DNA of 64,000 nucleotides from Tetmemena sp. SeJ-2015. Its lineage: Eukaryota; Ciliophora; Spirotrichea; Sporadotrichida; Oxytrichidae. Position numbers and translations under genes: made by a program. The first letter of the stretch is position 1, and every line of letters starts with the position of its first letter. Below are positions 49,921-61,547 of the stretch, piece after piece. The notes under the pieces are model-generated. The model saw only the letters and a list, made by a program, of their open reading frames with translations, was not told the origin of the DNA and searched no databases. Location: the NCBI GenBank assembly GCA_027382625.1, contig JAJKFJ010022123.1, positions 29,612 to 93,611 on the forward strand. Reading direction: 5' to 3'.

Positions 49921-52900
49921 CTTTTAATATTTTCTTACGTTAAATATTAAAGATACTTTTTCTCTTTTAATTATGATATTTGAATTAAAGTTTCTGTTTC
50001 TAAAATTAAAAATATAGTTGATAATATTTTATTATATAAATTTTAAAGAAAAAGATAAATTCAAATAATATTCATCTAATTATATCATTCTTAATTTTTC
50101 GAAAATAAATTGAGTAAATTATATAGACCAATTGTTTTTAGAATAGAAAAATATTGTCCTCCTTAATATTTAGGTGGTTTACAAATGATACTTTTAATTT
50201 TTTGCTAAATATTTTAATTTAATATTTTTTTAAATTATTAAATTATAATTTACAGAGGACATATATGTTCGACGGTCATTATTTAGGGATAAATTAGGAT
50301 TTAATTATTTTTTAAATATAATAAAAGTTTTATCTAATATCGGGTCTTTCATAAATCCATAGATTATAAATTTAAAATATCAGTATATTTACTGGTGCTA
50401 GATATCAAAGAGAAAAAAGATACTTTTTATTATTTGAGAAGCTAGATACTTATTTATTTATAAAAAATTAAAAGACAATAAACTAAATATGTTTTAACTT
50501 GAAAGATTCATTTCTGCACAAATATTATCTTTTTATAATTTTAAAATAAAGCATATTAATTCTAGGTTAATAGTAATATTTCATCCAAAAGTAATTCAAA
50601 ATTATATATTTATTAAATATCAGGAATGAGAATAAAGCGTTATCTATAATCATAAATTTGATTTATTTAATTACCAGTCCAACTGCAGTTGCTATAATAA
50701 GAAATTGAAGGATAGTTTTAAAGATTATACCATTAAATTTAGTTTTTACAAATTATATCTTAATTGCAAAAGTTTTTGCTAAATAATCATTGTTTAATGT
50801 TATAAAATTATTTAATAAAAATAAGTCTTACCTGCTTTTCTAATAAATAATTTAATGCTTAAGTAAGTATTTAATTAGATTTAGAAGAATTTATTTGTTC
50901 TTAAATTTAATTTTAATGTGCTTTCTCTCTTGAAATTATTAATCTTTATTCTCAATATTGAAAAATAAGGTTAAAAATTTTAATAAAAAGCAGAAAATGT
51001 TTTAATTATATTTGAGCTGAAATTTTAATATGTACTCTGATCATATAAATGTACTCTAACTATTTTTAATTTTTTTATAAGATGAGGCTTTATTAATTAT
51101 AGGCATACACTTTGTAATTATCTCTTTAAGAGTTGAATTTTTTTCTATCTAATACTTAACTAATTCTTAAAGTGCCGATAAAATTATTCATTTTCTGATA
51201 TAATAATCTCCCTATTGATAGTTAAGGTTTTTATTAAATATACAGTACTCAGTATTCCTATTAAATACCATTTGCTTTATAATTTTAAATATTAAATTAC
51301 ACTTAAATTTGAGATAATTTTTTTAATTTCATAATTAATTTAATTATAATTTCGTAGAAGATCTCCATGAGTAATATAATAATCAGAGGTTTATAATTAG
51401 AAATAGGAAAAAGCAAACTAAAGGACTCTATATGTAATTAAGTATGGATATTTGAATGGGAAAATTGATTAAAATTATAATTTATTTTTAATTTATGATT
51501 ATTTTAATTATGTTTATTATTCAATATTGGATTAATTAAAATAGTTTAAGCAAAAAATAATTTTACAGGAGTAGCATTGATTGAGCAAACGACTAATATT
51601 TTTACGAGGGAATACTTTGCTTTTTAAATTTAATTGACTCTGAATGTTATTTATTAAGTTAGGAACTTTAGAGATCAGCAGTTATATTTCTTTATTCTGA
51701 AAGCTAAATATAATTCAAATTTAAGTTGTTTCATATTTAAATTTAATGTTTGAATATAGAATAAAAGCATACTTTCTTTCAGATCCAAGCTTTATCTGTT
51801 ACCAATATAGAATTTTTAAATTAAATCTTTATTTATCTTAAAAAATAATTTTTTATTATAAATATAATAAACCAAATAAAAAAATCAAATTAAAATCTTA
51901 TGTTAACTTTTTTCGCATTTAACTCAATGATTAAGCTCTCTCAAAATTTTGTATTCATAAGTTAAGCACTTAAAATAGATCTATAAAATATAAATTAAAT
52001 TACTTTTATTACTGCGAATGAGGAGATCAAGAATTTTAATTTAATAGTTAATGCTAGTATTAAATGTATTGTTGCTTGTTAAGTGCAGCGCGAGAATGAA
52101 TCTAAAAAAAATCCGAAAAATACATATCAAATTATATCCAATAAAATTTAAAGTAAATGTAAATCTTACTAAACTTAATGCCATATTTAAGACTTAAATA
52201 GTTTATAATTGACTAATAGAATTGAGTATCATCTGATTATTCTGCAATTTAAAATCGATTCGCATTTTTTTCATATTTTTTTTAATCCATCATCTGAAGA
52301 AGGAGACGGTGAGTGAAGATCTATATCTATTTTATATTATAACTGATTCTTCATATGTTTAGCTTCTTCGACTTTCAGTATGGTCGCTCTCAAGTTCATT
52401 TAAACTTTCTATTTCCTTTCTATTCAGGTATTTGGTATCTTCCCTTTAGATTTTTCTATAAAAATTATAATATTTTAAAGGTCAAAACTAAATATTTGAA
52501 AAAGAATAATATTTGCAAGGGACATATGAAATATATAACTCTTGAAGCATCCTTTGAATGTATAAATAATCAGAGTCATTCCAAGTTTATCATATGAAAT
52601 ACAATATATTTTAGCGAAAAAAGGAGCTGAATTCATAATTCATAACTTCACTTTCCAGGATTTCTAGGAACAATTTCTCCTTCACACTGAGTAAATATAA
52701 TCTAAACTATAAGCGAGAGATACAGTAGATATCAGATTCTCTTTCTTCTCTTTATTTTAAGTTGCATAATTTACTGAACATAAATTAAACTCTATTTTTA
52801 TTTCATCATTCCTTTCGTCTTTATTGAGTTAAAAAGTAAAAATAAAATAATCATTTAAATTTATATATTGATAGAGATTTTAAATATTAAAAATGAATCA

Positions 52901-52971
52901 ATTATGTATATAGTTGTCTTTCATTAGCATGTTTATAAGGAGCAAAAATATGAATTCAGAAAATATGATAA
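49921..52971. other. A+T-rich DNA, no supported gene
   Basis: It contains the repeat remnant at 51,655-51,725 and an 80-codon frame at 52,355-52,597 without any stop in the standard code; that openness alone is within chance for a window this size. Confidence 0.4.
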
Positions 52972-52982
52972 TTATTATTTTA
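52972..52982 (+). repeat. Target duplication of family B copy 2 (11 bp)
   Basis: TTATTATTTTA is repeated at 53,758-53,768. It bounds the element exactly at both known termini, though a low-complexity A/T match is easier to obtain by chance. Confidence 0.55.
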
Positions 52983-53757
52983 TTAAGGAATAAAAGGATT
53001 AAGGAGTAACCACTCAGGGCATAAATAAACACGATCATAACAGGTGTAGCAGCGTTCACTAAACAAGTGTCAGCCCATAACTTCTTTAAATCAGTAATCA
53101 CTTATTGCTGTCATTACGGGATTATAGTGCATCCCCTGTTGTTCTTGACATCTAACTTACTCACCATCTATTACTCACTGTACATATGAGGACTGACTTG
53201 GGCTTAAAATCACCAAGACTACAGCATTTTTTAGACATGGAAAAGGAATAAAAACACTCAGCATGCTTACCAAATTGAAATGAGAAGCATGAATCCTTGG
53301 AGTAAGCGATTTCAATCAAGTAGCTTAGCTAGTGCAAATGTCAGTGGTCAGATCTCGCATGAAGATCTTCATAAGCTGCATTTGAGAGTACTACTGCAAC
53401 ATACTCTTAGACCTAACCCTCAGGTTCCGTTGAGAATTTAAACTTCTACAATTGCTCCTTGTTAAGTTCACATAACTCCTTCACTATTAGGTCATTAATA
53501 TAGAGGCAATGGGCAACAGCTTAGAACGTAGTAAAGTTCTCGCACAGCTTTTGGGATTCGCCACAATCCACGTACTCGTTTATTAGTCACACTACATCAC
53601 TTAGCACGCATTACTAAACTTGATCGCCTCCAGGGGTTTAAACGCAATGTAGAAATGGCATTGAGTAAAGTAATGGCCGGCAGATCTCCCTACTCCAGAC
53701 AAACCGACTTTGGTACCACATAACGAGTCCTAGATTTTAACTTTCTAATTTAATGAT
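52983..53757 (-). mobile_element. Family B SINE-like element, copy 2 (about 775 bp, longest)
   Basis: The minus strand starts ATTAAATTAGAAAGTTAAAA, has CCAAAGTCGGTTTGTC as in copy 1, and ends TTTATTTATGCCCTGAGTGG then ATTCCTTAA, directly before the target duplication. It is a G+C-rich block with no conserved open frame. It is longer than the other copies, mostly in the middle. Confidence 0.7.
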
Positions 53758-53768
53758 TTATTATTTTA

Positions 53769-54687
53769 GAATTAAATATCTTATTTAATTGACATCTTTT
53801 TTCCTATGAATTAATATTTCTAATCTGTATTAACTTATAATTATTGATTAATCTGAAAGTTAATTTGCAATTAAGCTAATGTTTGCAAAAGGTTATATCA
53901 TCAATTAGGAGAATTTCTCTTTTTAATGTTTCTTAATTTTATCTTTATTTATTAAAAGAATAAAGCAATTTGATTTAAAAACTAAATTGAAAAATATAAA
54001 TTTATTAAATACTTTAGTTTGCATTAAGAATTCTTAATGTATTATTTTTAAATAGGAGACATTATAAGTATAATTTTCTTTTTTATATTTGAATTTTCTT
54101 GATATTAAGCATTTTAAAGCTCTCCATTAAATTTTATATTCTTATAGATCTTAAAAAGGCTTCCAAATATTAATTATGTAATTTCTGAATTAAAAAATAA
54201 TCCACAAATAGAATATTTAATATTATAGTTCAAAAAAGTAATATGAAAATAAACAAATAAAGGAAATCTAATTCATAGAAAATTTAAAAAAAAAGTTATT
54301 TTTTCAAATGAAATATAAGATGATAGTAACATATTTAAACTTATTTAATTTAAATATCTTATGAGAGAAAATATGCCTGAATGAAAGCAGGAAATCTTTT
54401 CTTTCTGTTTAAGTAAAACAGAGCGGAAAGGATCTTATCCTTATATTAAATGAATATCAAAATATATTTTTTTTAAATGAGGAGTTAAGATTTACAAAGT
54501 ATTAGTAAATTTTATATTTAAGATTATAAATTATAAGAAAGTTATATTAGAATGGAGGAAAATCTATCAGACCTCACTTATTACTTATAGAAAGGAGACT
54601 CACGACATGATACAAATGTTAACAGATATATAAGGAAGTATATGGCCCTAAGATTATCTATCCAGTCCTGAATTTGCAACACTGGTT
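53769..54687. other. A+T-rich spacer, nothing recognised
   Basis: No coding pocket or repeat-family member seen between the two family-B insertions. Confidence 0.45.
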
Positions 54688-54882
54688 AGAAAGCCAGGTT
54701 TTATTTTAAGTAGCGACTCTTTGTAGTCTTTGCAATCTTTAAAGAAGTTGCTTCAAATTCTTCTTAAATGGACATGCTGGTGGTATAATGCTCACCATAA
54801 TTACGGAAATTAATGGGAAAGTAAAATTAAGTGTTTTTTTCCTTATAATGTTTCTAGCAATACTTGGCCAACAAGGAGCTTT

Positions 54883-54895
54883 TACAGTCCTAAGT
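54883..54895 (+). repeat. Target duplication of family B copy 3, left (13 bp)
   Basis: TACAGTCCTAAGT is repeated exactly at 55,414-55,426. The sequence is not simple A/T, which makes chance unlikely. Confidence 0.85.
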
Positions 54896-55413
54896 GCTAA
54901 ATATTAAATTAGAAAGTTAAAATTCAGGACGCACACGACCGGCACTAGGCACCGGTCGCCCTTTCCCTGAAGGCTTTCTGGTTTGGTAATCCATTAGCTG
55001 GTGGGTGAGTGCTTAAAAGAGGCAAGGGATAATGGCAGCCGAAGCCCTGGGGAAGGTGGTGAGCTGCTCACTGGAGAGATAATCAAAGGTGAGTGGTCTC
55101 CCTCCTAATCCTGTTAGGCGTGGAGGGATGTGATCTATGGGCAAACACTCAGTCATGCAGCTGGACAGCGAAGCCAGACGCTACGGAGCAGCGACTTGCT
55201 CCCGGTCCGAAGCTACAAGATTTTTTTCTCCTATTAGGTTTTTTTGGATGGTGAAGCCGGGGGCTTCTGCTCAGAATGTGAGGTGGGTGCCACGTGTTTA
55301 ATATCCCTATTCGGCTTGTAGGTTTGTGTGCGTCAGATAAGTGCGTCACAGCAATATCATTAACGTAACGGCCTATCTTATTTAAGCCGGGGGCCCTTTA
55401 ATTCCCTTAATTA
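54896..55413 (+). mobile_element. Family B SINE-like element, copy 3 (518 bp, recent insertion)
   Basis: It is flanked by a perfect 13-bp target duplication. It starts GCTAAATATTAAATTAGAAA and ends TTATTTAAGCCGGG then TTTAATTCCCTTAATTA, the family-B ends. It is the most G+C-rich stretch in the window. It has a central inverted pair (CGACCGGCACTAGGCACCGGTCG) near the 5' end that would fold into a hairpin. No conserved protein frame. The clean duplication and nesting show true transposition. Confidence 0.8.
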
Positions 55414-55426
55414 TACAGTCCTAAGT
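55414..55426 (+). repeat. Target duplication of family B copy 3, right (13 bp)
   Basis: An exact copy of 54,883-54,895; family C sequence resumes immediately afterwards. Confidence 0.85.
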
Positions 55427-55759
55427 TTTAGCGCAGATGAAAAGAGTTTCGTCCTCGTTCGTCCAGGCTTTACAGAAGCAAGCTCAAAAGCTTTTGAAAA
55501 AACGTATGCAGAACATACAATACTATTTTTCAATTTGCAGCGAGTATTTTTAAATTAATGAAGTTTCAAAATTAATGATAAATTCCATAATAAGAACTTG
55601 ATAATAAACTAAAGTTAAAACTTTAAACACTAAAAATTTAATGTCCTTTTAAATATTAGAAAATTAAAAATTATTCATTTTAATTTAATTATAAAATATT
55701 AAATTTATTATATATTATCTAAGAGCTTTTTATTGAATTTCCTTTAAACGTACATTATA

Positions 55760-56010
55760 TAGGATGAATACGATTGAAGAATTTCGAGTAAGAGTATTTG
55801 AGATAAATTAATTAGTAGACGTTGATTTAAGACCTGATTTTCAGAAGTTGAACGCCAAGATTAGTCATTTTTTATTAAAGATCGAATCCTAGAGGTAAAT
55901 TTTTTAAAAATATTTTTTGTGACTAATAATTCTAGCAGCTGCAGCAATAACAATAACAATAGCAGCATCAGTAATAGCAATAGTAGAAATATTTTAAGAG
56001 ATATTTAAGA
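55760..56010 (+). mobile_element. tRNA-like SINE, copy 2
   Basis: Collinear with the minus strand of 10,840-11,060: AGGATGAATACGATTGAAGA, TATTTGAGATAAATTAA, ACCTGATTTTCAGAAGTTGA, the T-arm-like GATCGAATCCTAGAGGTA (near 55,880), and a tail of AGC, AAC, AAT and AGT triplets. The tRNA-like unit is more decayed than in copy 1. Confidence 0.6.
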
Positions 56011-56539
56011 AGGAAATGAAGAGGATGAAAATTTATTAGCGGGAAGATTGTAGGAAATGAGGGGAAAAGTTAAAAATAAATAAGGAATGCTCATAAAAAG
56101 TAAGTCTAACACAGTAAGACTAAAAAATCATCAATTAAAGATCAAGGTAGTTTTTAATCGAGAGATTCTTTTAATTTTATTCTCAAATTCTTAAATATTT
56201 ACATATATTTTTTTAATTTCTCTAAACCATTCATATTATACCTATAATTAAGAAATATTTTTAATTAATTGAGAATACATTCAAAAATAAAAATTCTTTT
56301 TCAAAGTTTCAAAGAGTAGAAAGCTTATCTAATGATTAAAATAATGAATTTATATTTTATTATTTAGTTTTAGCCACTAAAATTTCTTTTTACATATTCT
56401 ATTTAATATTAAACATACATTCATTGTTTTCAAATAAGTGTTTTAACTTTTATAAAAGCACTATATGACTAATGCTCAGTTTTCACTAGTGTTTATTTAC
56501 TGCCTATACAAATTAAAGTGGAGTTTGAATAAATTGGAT

Positions 56540-58072
56540 ATGAATATTAATATTACTAATTTAAGCTTGATTTAGCGAAATTTTTTTTAAATTTATGAAT
56601 TCTATTGATAGTTAAAGTTTCTGCGTTGGGATTCCCTTTGTAGGCCTTCAGTATCATGGCAGTTGAGAAAAGTGTCCATTTGGGACGATCTAGGGCTCAT
56701 TGGATAGCGCTTGCAAAATTAGGAGGACTTTATCCTGCGCGTTGACCCTCTATTTGCTCTCCTGATGGAGTTAACCGGACTTTAATGTGGCAGGTGCCAA
56801 TTGTTCATAAATGCAACCTCCTAATTAAATTGCCCTCACAAATTGAGGATTCAGCCAAAGTGCACAGGATCATTGTTTCTCCCCTTGAAATGAGCTTCTC
56901 AATGATACCCATATTGCTAGGTTTATAAAAATAGAAAAAAATTAGATGTCATTTTATAATTGAAAAAATAGTACCAGTATGGAGCGTCTGAGAGATCATC
57001 GTAATAAATCAGATTCAGAATATCTGTGAAAATATAGGTTTTTGTTTGATATTTAATGGAAAATAAGCAAATAAATTTTTAGAGATGGGTAACTAAAAAA
57101 CGGTGAGGAAGGTTAGAATAAAGTTAATTAACTCATAGTATCTGACAAACAGAATGGTTTTTAGAATTTATATTAAAATTAGAATGTTATAAATCACTTT
57201 TTTTTAAATTAATTAGGTTAACTGTCAATTAATTAAAAACTTTTACCCGCGGGGGGATTCGAACGACCGTCCTCCAATCATTAATCAGACTTCGCCCCGC
57301 TCAATGGTATTTCTACTATTGAGTCTGATTAATGATTGGAGGACGGTCGTTCGAACCCCCCGCGGGTAAAAGTTTTTAATTAATTGACAGTTAACCTAAT
57401 TAATTTCAAAAAAAGTGATTTATAACATTCTAATTTTAATATAAATTCTAAAAACCATTCTGTTTGTCAGATACTATGAGTTAATTAACTTTATTCTAAC
57501 CTTCCTCACCGTTTTTTAGTTACCCATCTCTAAAAATTTATTTGCTTATTTTCCATTAAATATCAAACAAAAACCTATATTTTCACAGATATTCTGAATC
57601 TGATTTATTACGATGATCTCTCAGACGCTCCATACTGGTACTATTTTTTCAATTATAAAATGACATCTAATTTTTTTCTATTTTTATAAACCTAGCAATA
57701 TGGGTATCATTGAGAAGCTCATTTCAAGAGGAAAAATAATGATCCTGTGCACTTTGGCTGAATCCTCAATTTGTGAGGGCAATTTAATTAGGAGGTTGCA
57801 TTTATGAACAATTGGCACCTGCCACATTAAAGTCCGGTTAACTCCATCAGGAGAGCAAATAGAGGGTCAACGCGCAGGATAAAGTCCTCCTAATTTTGCA
57901 AGCGCTATCCAATGAGCCCTAGATCGTCCCAAATGGACACTTTTCTCAACTGCCATGATACTGAAGGCCTACAAAGGGAATCCCAACGCAGAAACTTTAA
58001 CTATCAATAGAATTCATAAATTTAAAAAAAATTTCGCTAAATCAAGCTTAAATTAGTAATATTAATATTCAT
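56540..58072. repeat. Near-perfect 1.53-kb palindrome
   Basis: Arms 56,540-57,291 and 57,322-58,072 are inverted copies around a 30-bp spacer (57,292-57,321). Differences are few: one extra A beside the TTCGAAC block, and three transitions in the stretch after AGGATCATT. The inner end of each arm carries GGTCGTTCGAACCCCCCGCG (one base different in the left arm), like the T arm and acceptor end of a tRNA facing outwards, followed by a run of T. Outer parts contain a G+C-rich block with GGCTCATTGGATAGCGC, like a tRNA D arm. No open frame spans the arms. The few substitutions argue against a simple read artefact. Confidence 0.85.
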
Positions 58073-59917
58073 TTATAATTTCAGATATATTTAATTAATT
58101 AGGATGCTAACTAATATTAAAATAATCTTACTTTGCAAGTAATTATGATTTTTATGTAATAAAAATAAAATATATAGCATTCGAAAAGCCTCAAAAAAAT
58201 TGCATTTTATAATAATCAAGATAAGAATTAGCAGATTTTTAGGAGTAAAATGCTTGCTTCGTTTAATTAATGAAAGTAAAAGAAGTATTTTATAATTATG
58301 AAAAAATAGAGCCTATTTAATTAAATAAGAGAAAGATTTGGCATTTTAAATAGCAATATAGGCGTATAGGATAATGTTGTCATTCATTGGTTTATTGAGA
58401 GTGATTATAAATTTGAATAATGAAATTATTTCATTTAAAATATCTAGCTAATTATAAATGTATAATAAATTTTCTTTAAATTTATTGATAAAAAAAGCCT
58501 ATCCTTAATATTGAAGCAGATTTTTGAGTTCTTCACAATATTAATTCTAATTAGGATTCAGATTCTTTCAGATTGTAATTAATTTCTAAAATTTAAGGAA
58601 TTTGTCTTATCTATTTTGAATACCGGGGAGGGGTGTTTCTACATCGCTCAAATTATTCATGATAAGATGAAAAATCACATAATAGCAATAATAATTGCCA
58701 AAAACATAAATTCTTAGGTCCATATTCAAATCCAAAAGGTTTTTCTTTAATTTTGAAATTTCCGAGCTTCAAAAAAAATTAATTTCCAAACAATTTAAAT
58801 TGTAATGGAATGAAATATAATTTGAAAAAAATTAGGATCCTTTAAAAAGTAAAAAGATATTTAAAGCAGCAATTAATTCATAGATATTAAAAATCAGTAT
58901 TTTATACTGTTATGTACTCTTCTTTCGATAGAGCACTCTTAAAAATAATTTTATCTAAACTAATATCTAAGTTTCTATATTTTTAATGAATCATTATGTT
59001 CTTTTGAAAGATGATAAAATATTCAATCCTTTTTATTATGTTTCTTTATTTAACATGGTCTATTGGAAAATCTTAAAGGACGTTGTTAGGGAATTTATTT
59101 ATATAAATGTCTTTTATAAACTCAAAGAATATAAAAATTCTCATAAAAATTATATTTCTACCTTAGAAAATTTAAAACTCTATTTCTCAATTAAAAATTT
59201 AATCAGGCAGGTCCTCTATATTTAATTTGGGCTAAAGAATTAGTGTTTTTTGTTTTTTCAAAGTTATATAGTTATTTTTCATATTAAAAATATTGGGTGG
59301 CGAGGAAAGGCTCCCGCCCTTGAATTACGTAAGATCTAAGTTTGAAGTAGTTCTCAGATAATTTATTACAATATTTTAATTTCATCTAAGATTAAATTTG
59401 AAATTAGAGATTAATTTCAGCAAGTATTTTGATTTCATTAATATTACTTCCATGACAAAAATAAAAAAAAAAATTAATTATCTATCTCTTTAAAAAAAAA
59501 GTAATCTTTGAATTACTAAAATTTCAGAACCTTTTATTTTTTAAAATCTCTGAATTCTTATATTCTTTAATTATTTAAAATATAAATTTTTTCATAAACC
59601 ATTACCACTATTTATAAGGAAACAATTTTAAAAATTAAACTTAAGAGCAGTTTAAAATAATTTTTTTTAAGAATAAACAATGATAAAAACGATATTAAAA
59701 TCTTTCAATTGATAAAATAATTTTTAGCAAATATTGTTATTCAAGATTTAATGAAACATCCCCATACACAATTTCAGCAAATATAAATTTTAGAACTCAT
59801 GATCAAAATAAAAAAAAACGATTTTTTAAAAGGAAATATTAATAGAGCAATAAATGTATTATTTTTATAATTTAAATAGTTGTTTTCCTACTAAGCATAA
59901 AATTAGATATAAAAGAG
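58073..59917. other. A+T-rich DNA, possible G-rich-ended TIR remnant
   Basis: CCGGGGAGGGGTGTTTCTAC at 58,623 and, on the opposite strand near 59,325, GGGCGGGAGCCTTTCCTCGC weakly resemble the ends of the TIR elements at 42,760 and 45,955. A 79-codon frame without any stop lies between (58,986-59,225). Both points are suggestive only. Confidence 0.3.
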
Positions 59918-60318
59918 ATTTTAATTAAAATCGATGATTGATTAAAACAGAGAGTTGGAACTTCGTGGCAGTTGAAATCACAGATACACCCTTCAATCTG
60001 TAGCTTGTTCGATAATATATCAAAAATTAAAATGAGTTCCTTCTTCATTCATCGCCTCAGCACCTCTAAATAGCGAGATATGAAGCGCGTATTCTACTAA
60101 TCCTCATATCTTTTAGAGAACTTAAACTTGTGCCGCTATAAATCTTTACTGAGCGTTCCCACATAAAAGTGGCAAGTATGAAAAGTTCTTAGAATTGTAT
60201 GCTGAATCTAATGGTGTAATAATTATTCAAATTGGGCACATTAAAAATGCCACTCATTTATTCATTTTAAATTAATATTTAATTTAATTCTCTTTTCTAT
60301 TAAATTCTCAGCTATAAT
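59918..60318 (+). repeat. Family A interspersed repeat, copy 6 (full length, best preserved)
   Basis: It starts ATTTTAATTAAAATCGATGA, passes GGCAGTTGAAATCACAGATA, CTGTAGCTTGTTCGATAATA, AGCACCTCTAAATAGCGAGA, AAAAGTGGCAAGTATGAAAA, and ends TTAAATTCTCAGCTATAAT. About 400 bp and non-coding. The three full copies (2, 4, 6) are on the plus strand and the three truncated ones (1, 3, 5) on the minus strand. Confidence 0.75.
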
Positions 60319-61188
60319 ATATTTTTCTTGATTTTGATTTCTCTAATTACGTATTTCTTATTCAAACTAGCTATTAAGATTTAATCTATAAAATATATAG
60401 ATTTTGAAATGCATTTATTTTGAAATTGTGAGTTTTTTCTTCTTTTTTATAGAAATTTCAATCCAATAAAGGATATTTAAAAAGCATATAAGTTAAAAAT
60501 AAGCATTATATTTGAGAAACATTAAATGATTATTTATGCATTTAAATTTAATGAATTTATTTTATAATTTGAAATATTTTTTCTTTCATAATATGATCTT
60601 TCTATAATAATATAAATTAAACCTAGAGTCCCTCTAGTAAATCTCTTCAAAATAAAATCTAAAAATACTTTAATGATCGCGAATCAAAATAAAAGATATG
60701 TCTTATTTAATATTAAATGTAATTTGTTAGAATAAATCGTTATCCAAAAAGTATATAAATTTTAAATTACATATTTAAATACTTTGAAAGTTTTACATTT
60801 TATATGAATGTTTGATTTTTAATTTTAATATTATTTAAATGATTGTTTATATACTAAAACAAACGAATATGAAATTTAATGCCTAATTTCTTAGTATTGT
60901 CTTAAAATATATCAATTTCTATTGAAGCTGAATGCATAGAATGGGCAATATTTATTTTTACACTTTTTTTTTCTAAGAGAGACTATAATAATAGTTATAT
61001 GCGTTACTAAATAATCATGCCAATCTAGAACTCATAAGAAATGATTCTTGGTACTTACTATAGATATCGTAGAGATTGCTTCTCCATTCTTTGCTTTCCA
61101 AAAATCACAATTTATATAAGTTCAAAAATATATTTCTAATATTTTTTTTTAAAATTATAAAACTATAGGCTTCATTTTTAATTCAAAC
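60319..61188. other. A+T-rich spacer, nothing recognised
   Basis: No repeat or coding pocket seen. Confidence 0.5.
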
Positions 61189-61547
61189 TAAAGAGAAATA
61201 AGTGAAGTGAATCGTGGTGATAAATATAAGATGAAAGCCCAATTCTTAATTAGAGATGTGATTAAGGCTAAAATGATTAAGAACAGCAATTTTTAAAAAG
61301 ATACTTTTAATTTTAATTTAGATAGATATTTAATATAATGATCAGAGCTATAATTTAAACCCTAATGTTTAATTGGATTTCTCTGTTGAGATCAGTGATA
61401 AACCAATGAAAATTTAATATCTAAATATTTCATACCCTACTTTTCTTCTCAAACTTTAAAACATTCTCATTGACTCTAACCTCTTGCTTAAAGACAAATA
61501 AATTCTTATTCTTATAACCCACGATTCACTTCACTTATTTCTCTTTA
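61189..61547. mobile_element. Family D TIR element, complete (about 360 bp)
   Basis: Perfect inverted ends of 29 bp at 61,189-61,217 and 61,519-61,547, each containing AATAAGTGAAGTGAATCGTG. The ends begin with TA, as in TA-targeted Tc1/mariner-type elements. It is too short for a transposase and has no significant frame, so it is a MITE. The perfect ends suggest recent activity or selection on the ends. A one-ended relative lies at 31,616. Confidence 0.8.

Larger units (their letters stand above)
54688..55504 (+). repeat. Family C repeat, copy split by a family B insertion
   Basis: The left part begins AGAAAGCCAGGTTTTATTTT; the right part ends TTCGTCCAGGCTTTACAGAA then GCTCAAAAGCTTTTGAAAAA. 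Both align in order with 26,515-26,680. The 518-bp family-B element lies between, so family C was present first. Confidence 0.65.

Noticed and set aside
52355..52597. 80-codon ORF with no stop in the standard code
   Set aside because: Some ORFs of this size are expected by chance in 64 kb over six frames. No domain, and no neighbours that support it.
57240..57370. A functional tRNA gene at the palindrome centre
   Set aside because: The T-arm and an Ile-like anticodon loop can be drawn, but the T stem mispairs and no acceptor 5' strand fits.
58986..59225. 79-codon ORF inside a possible TIR element
   Set aside because: The element's ends are doubtful and the sequence shows no transposase motif.
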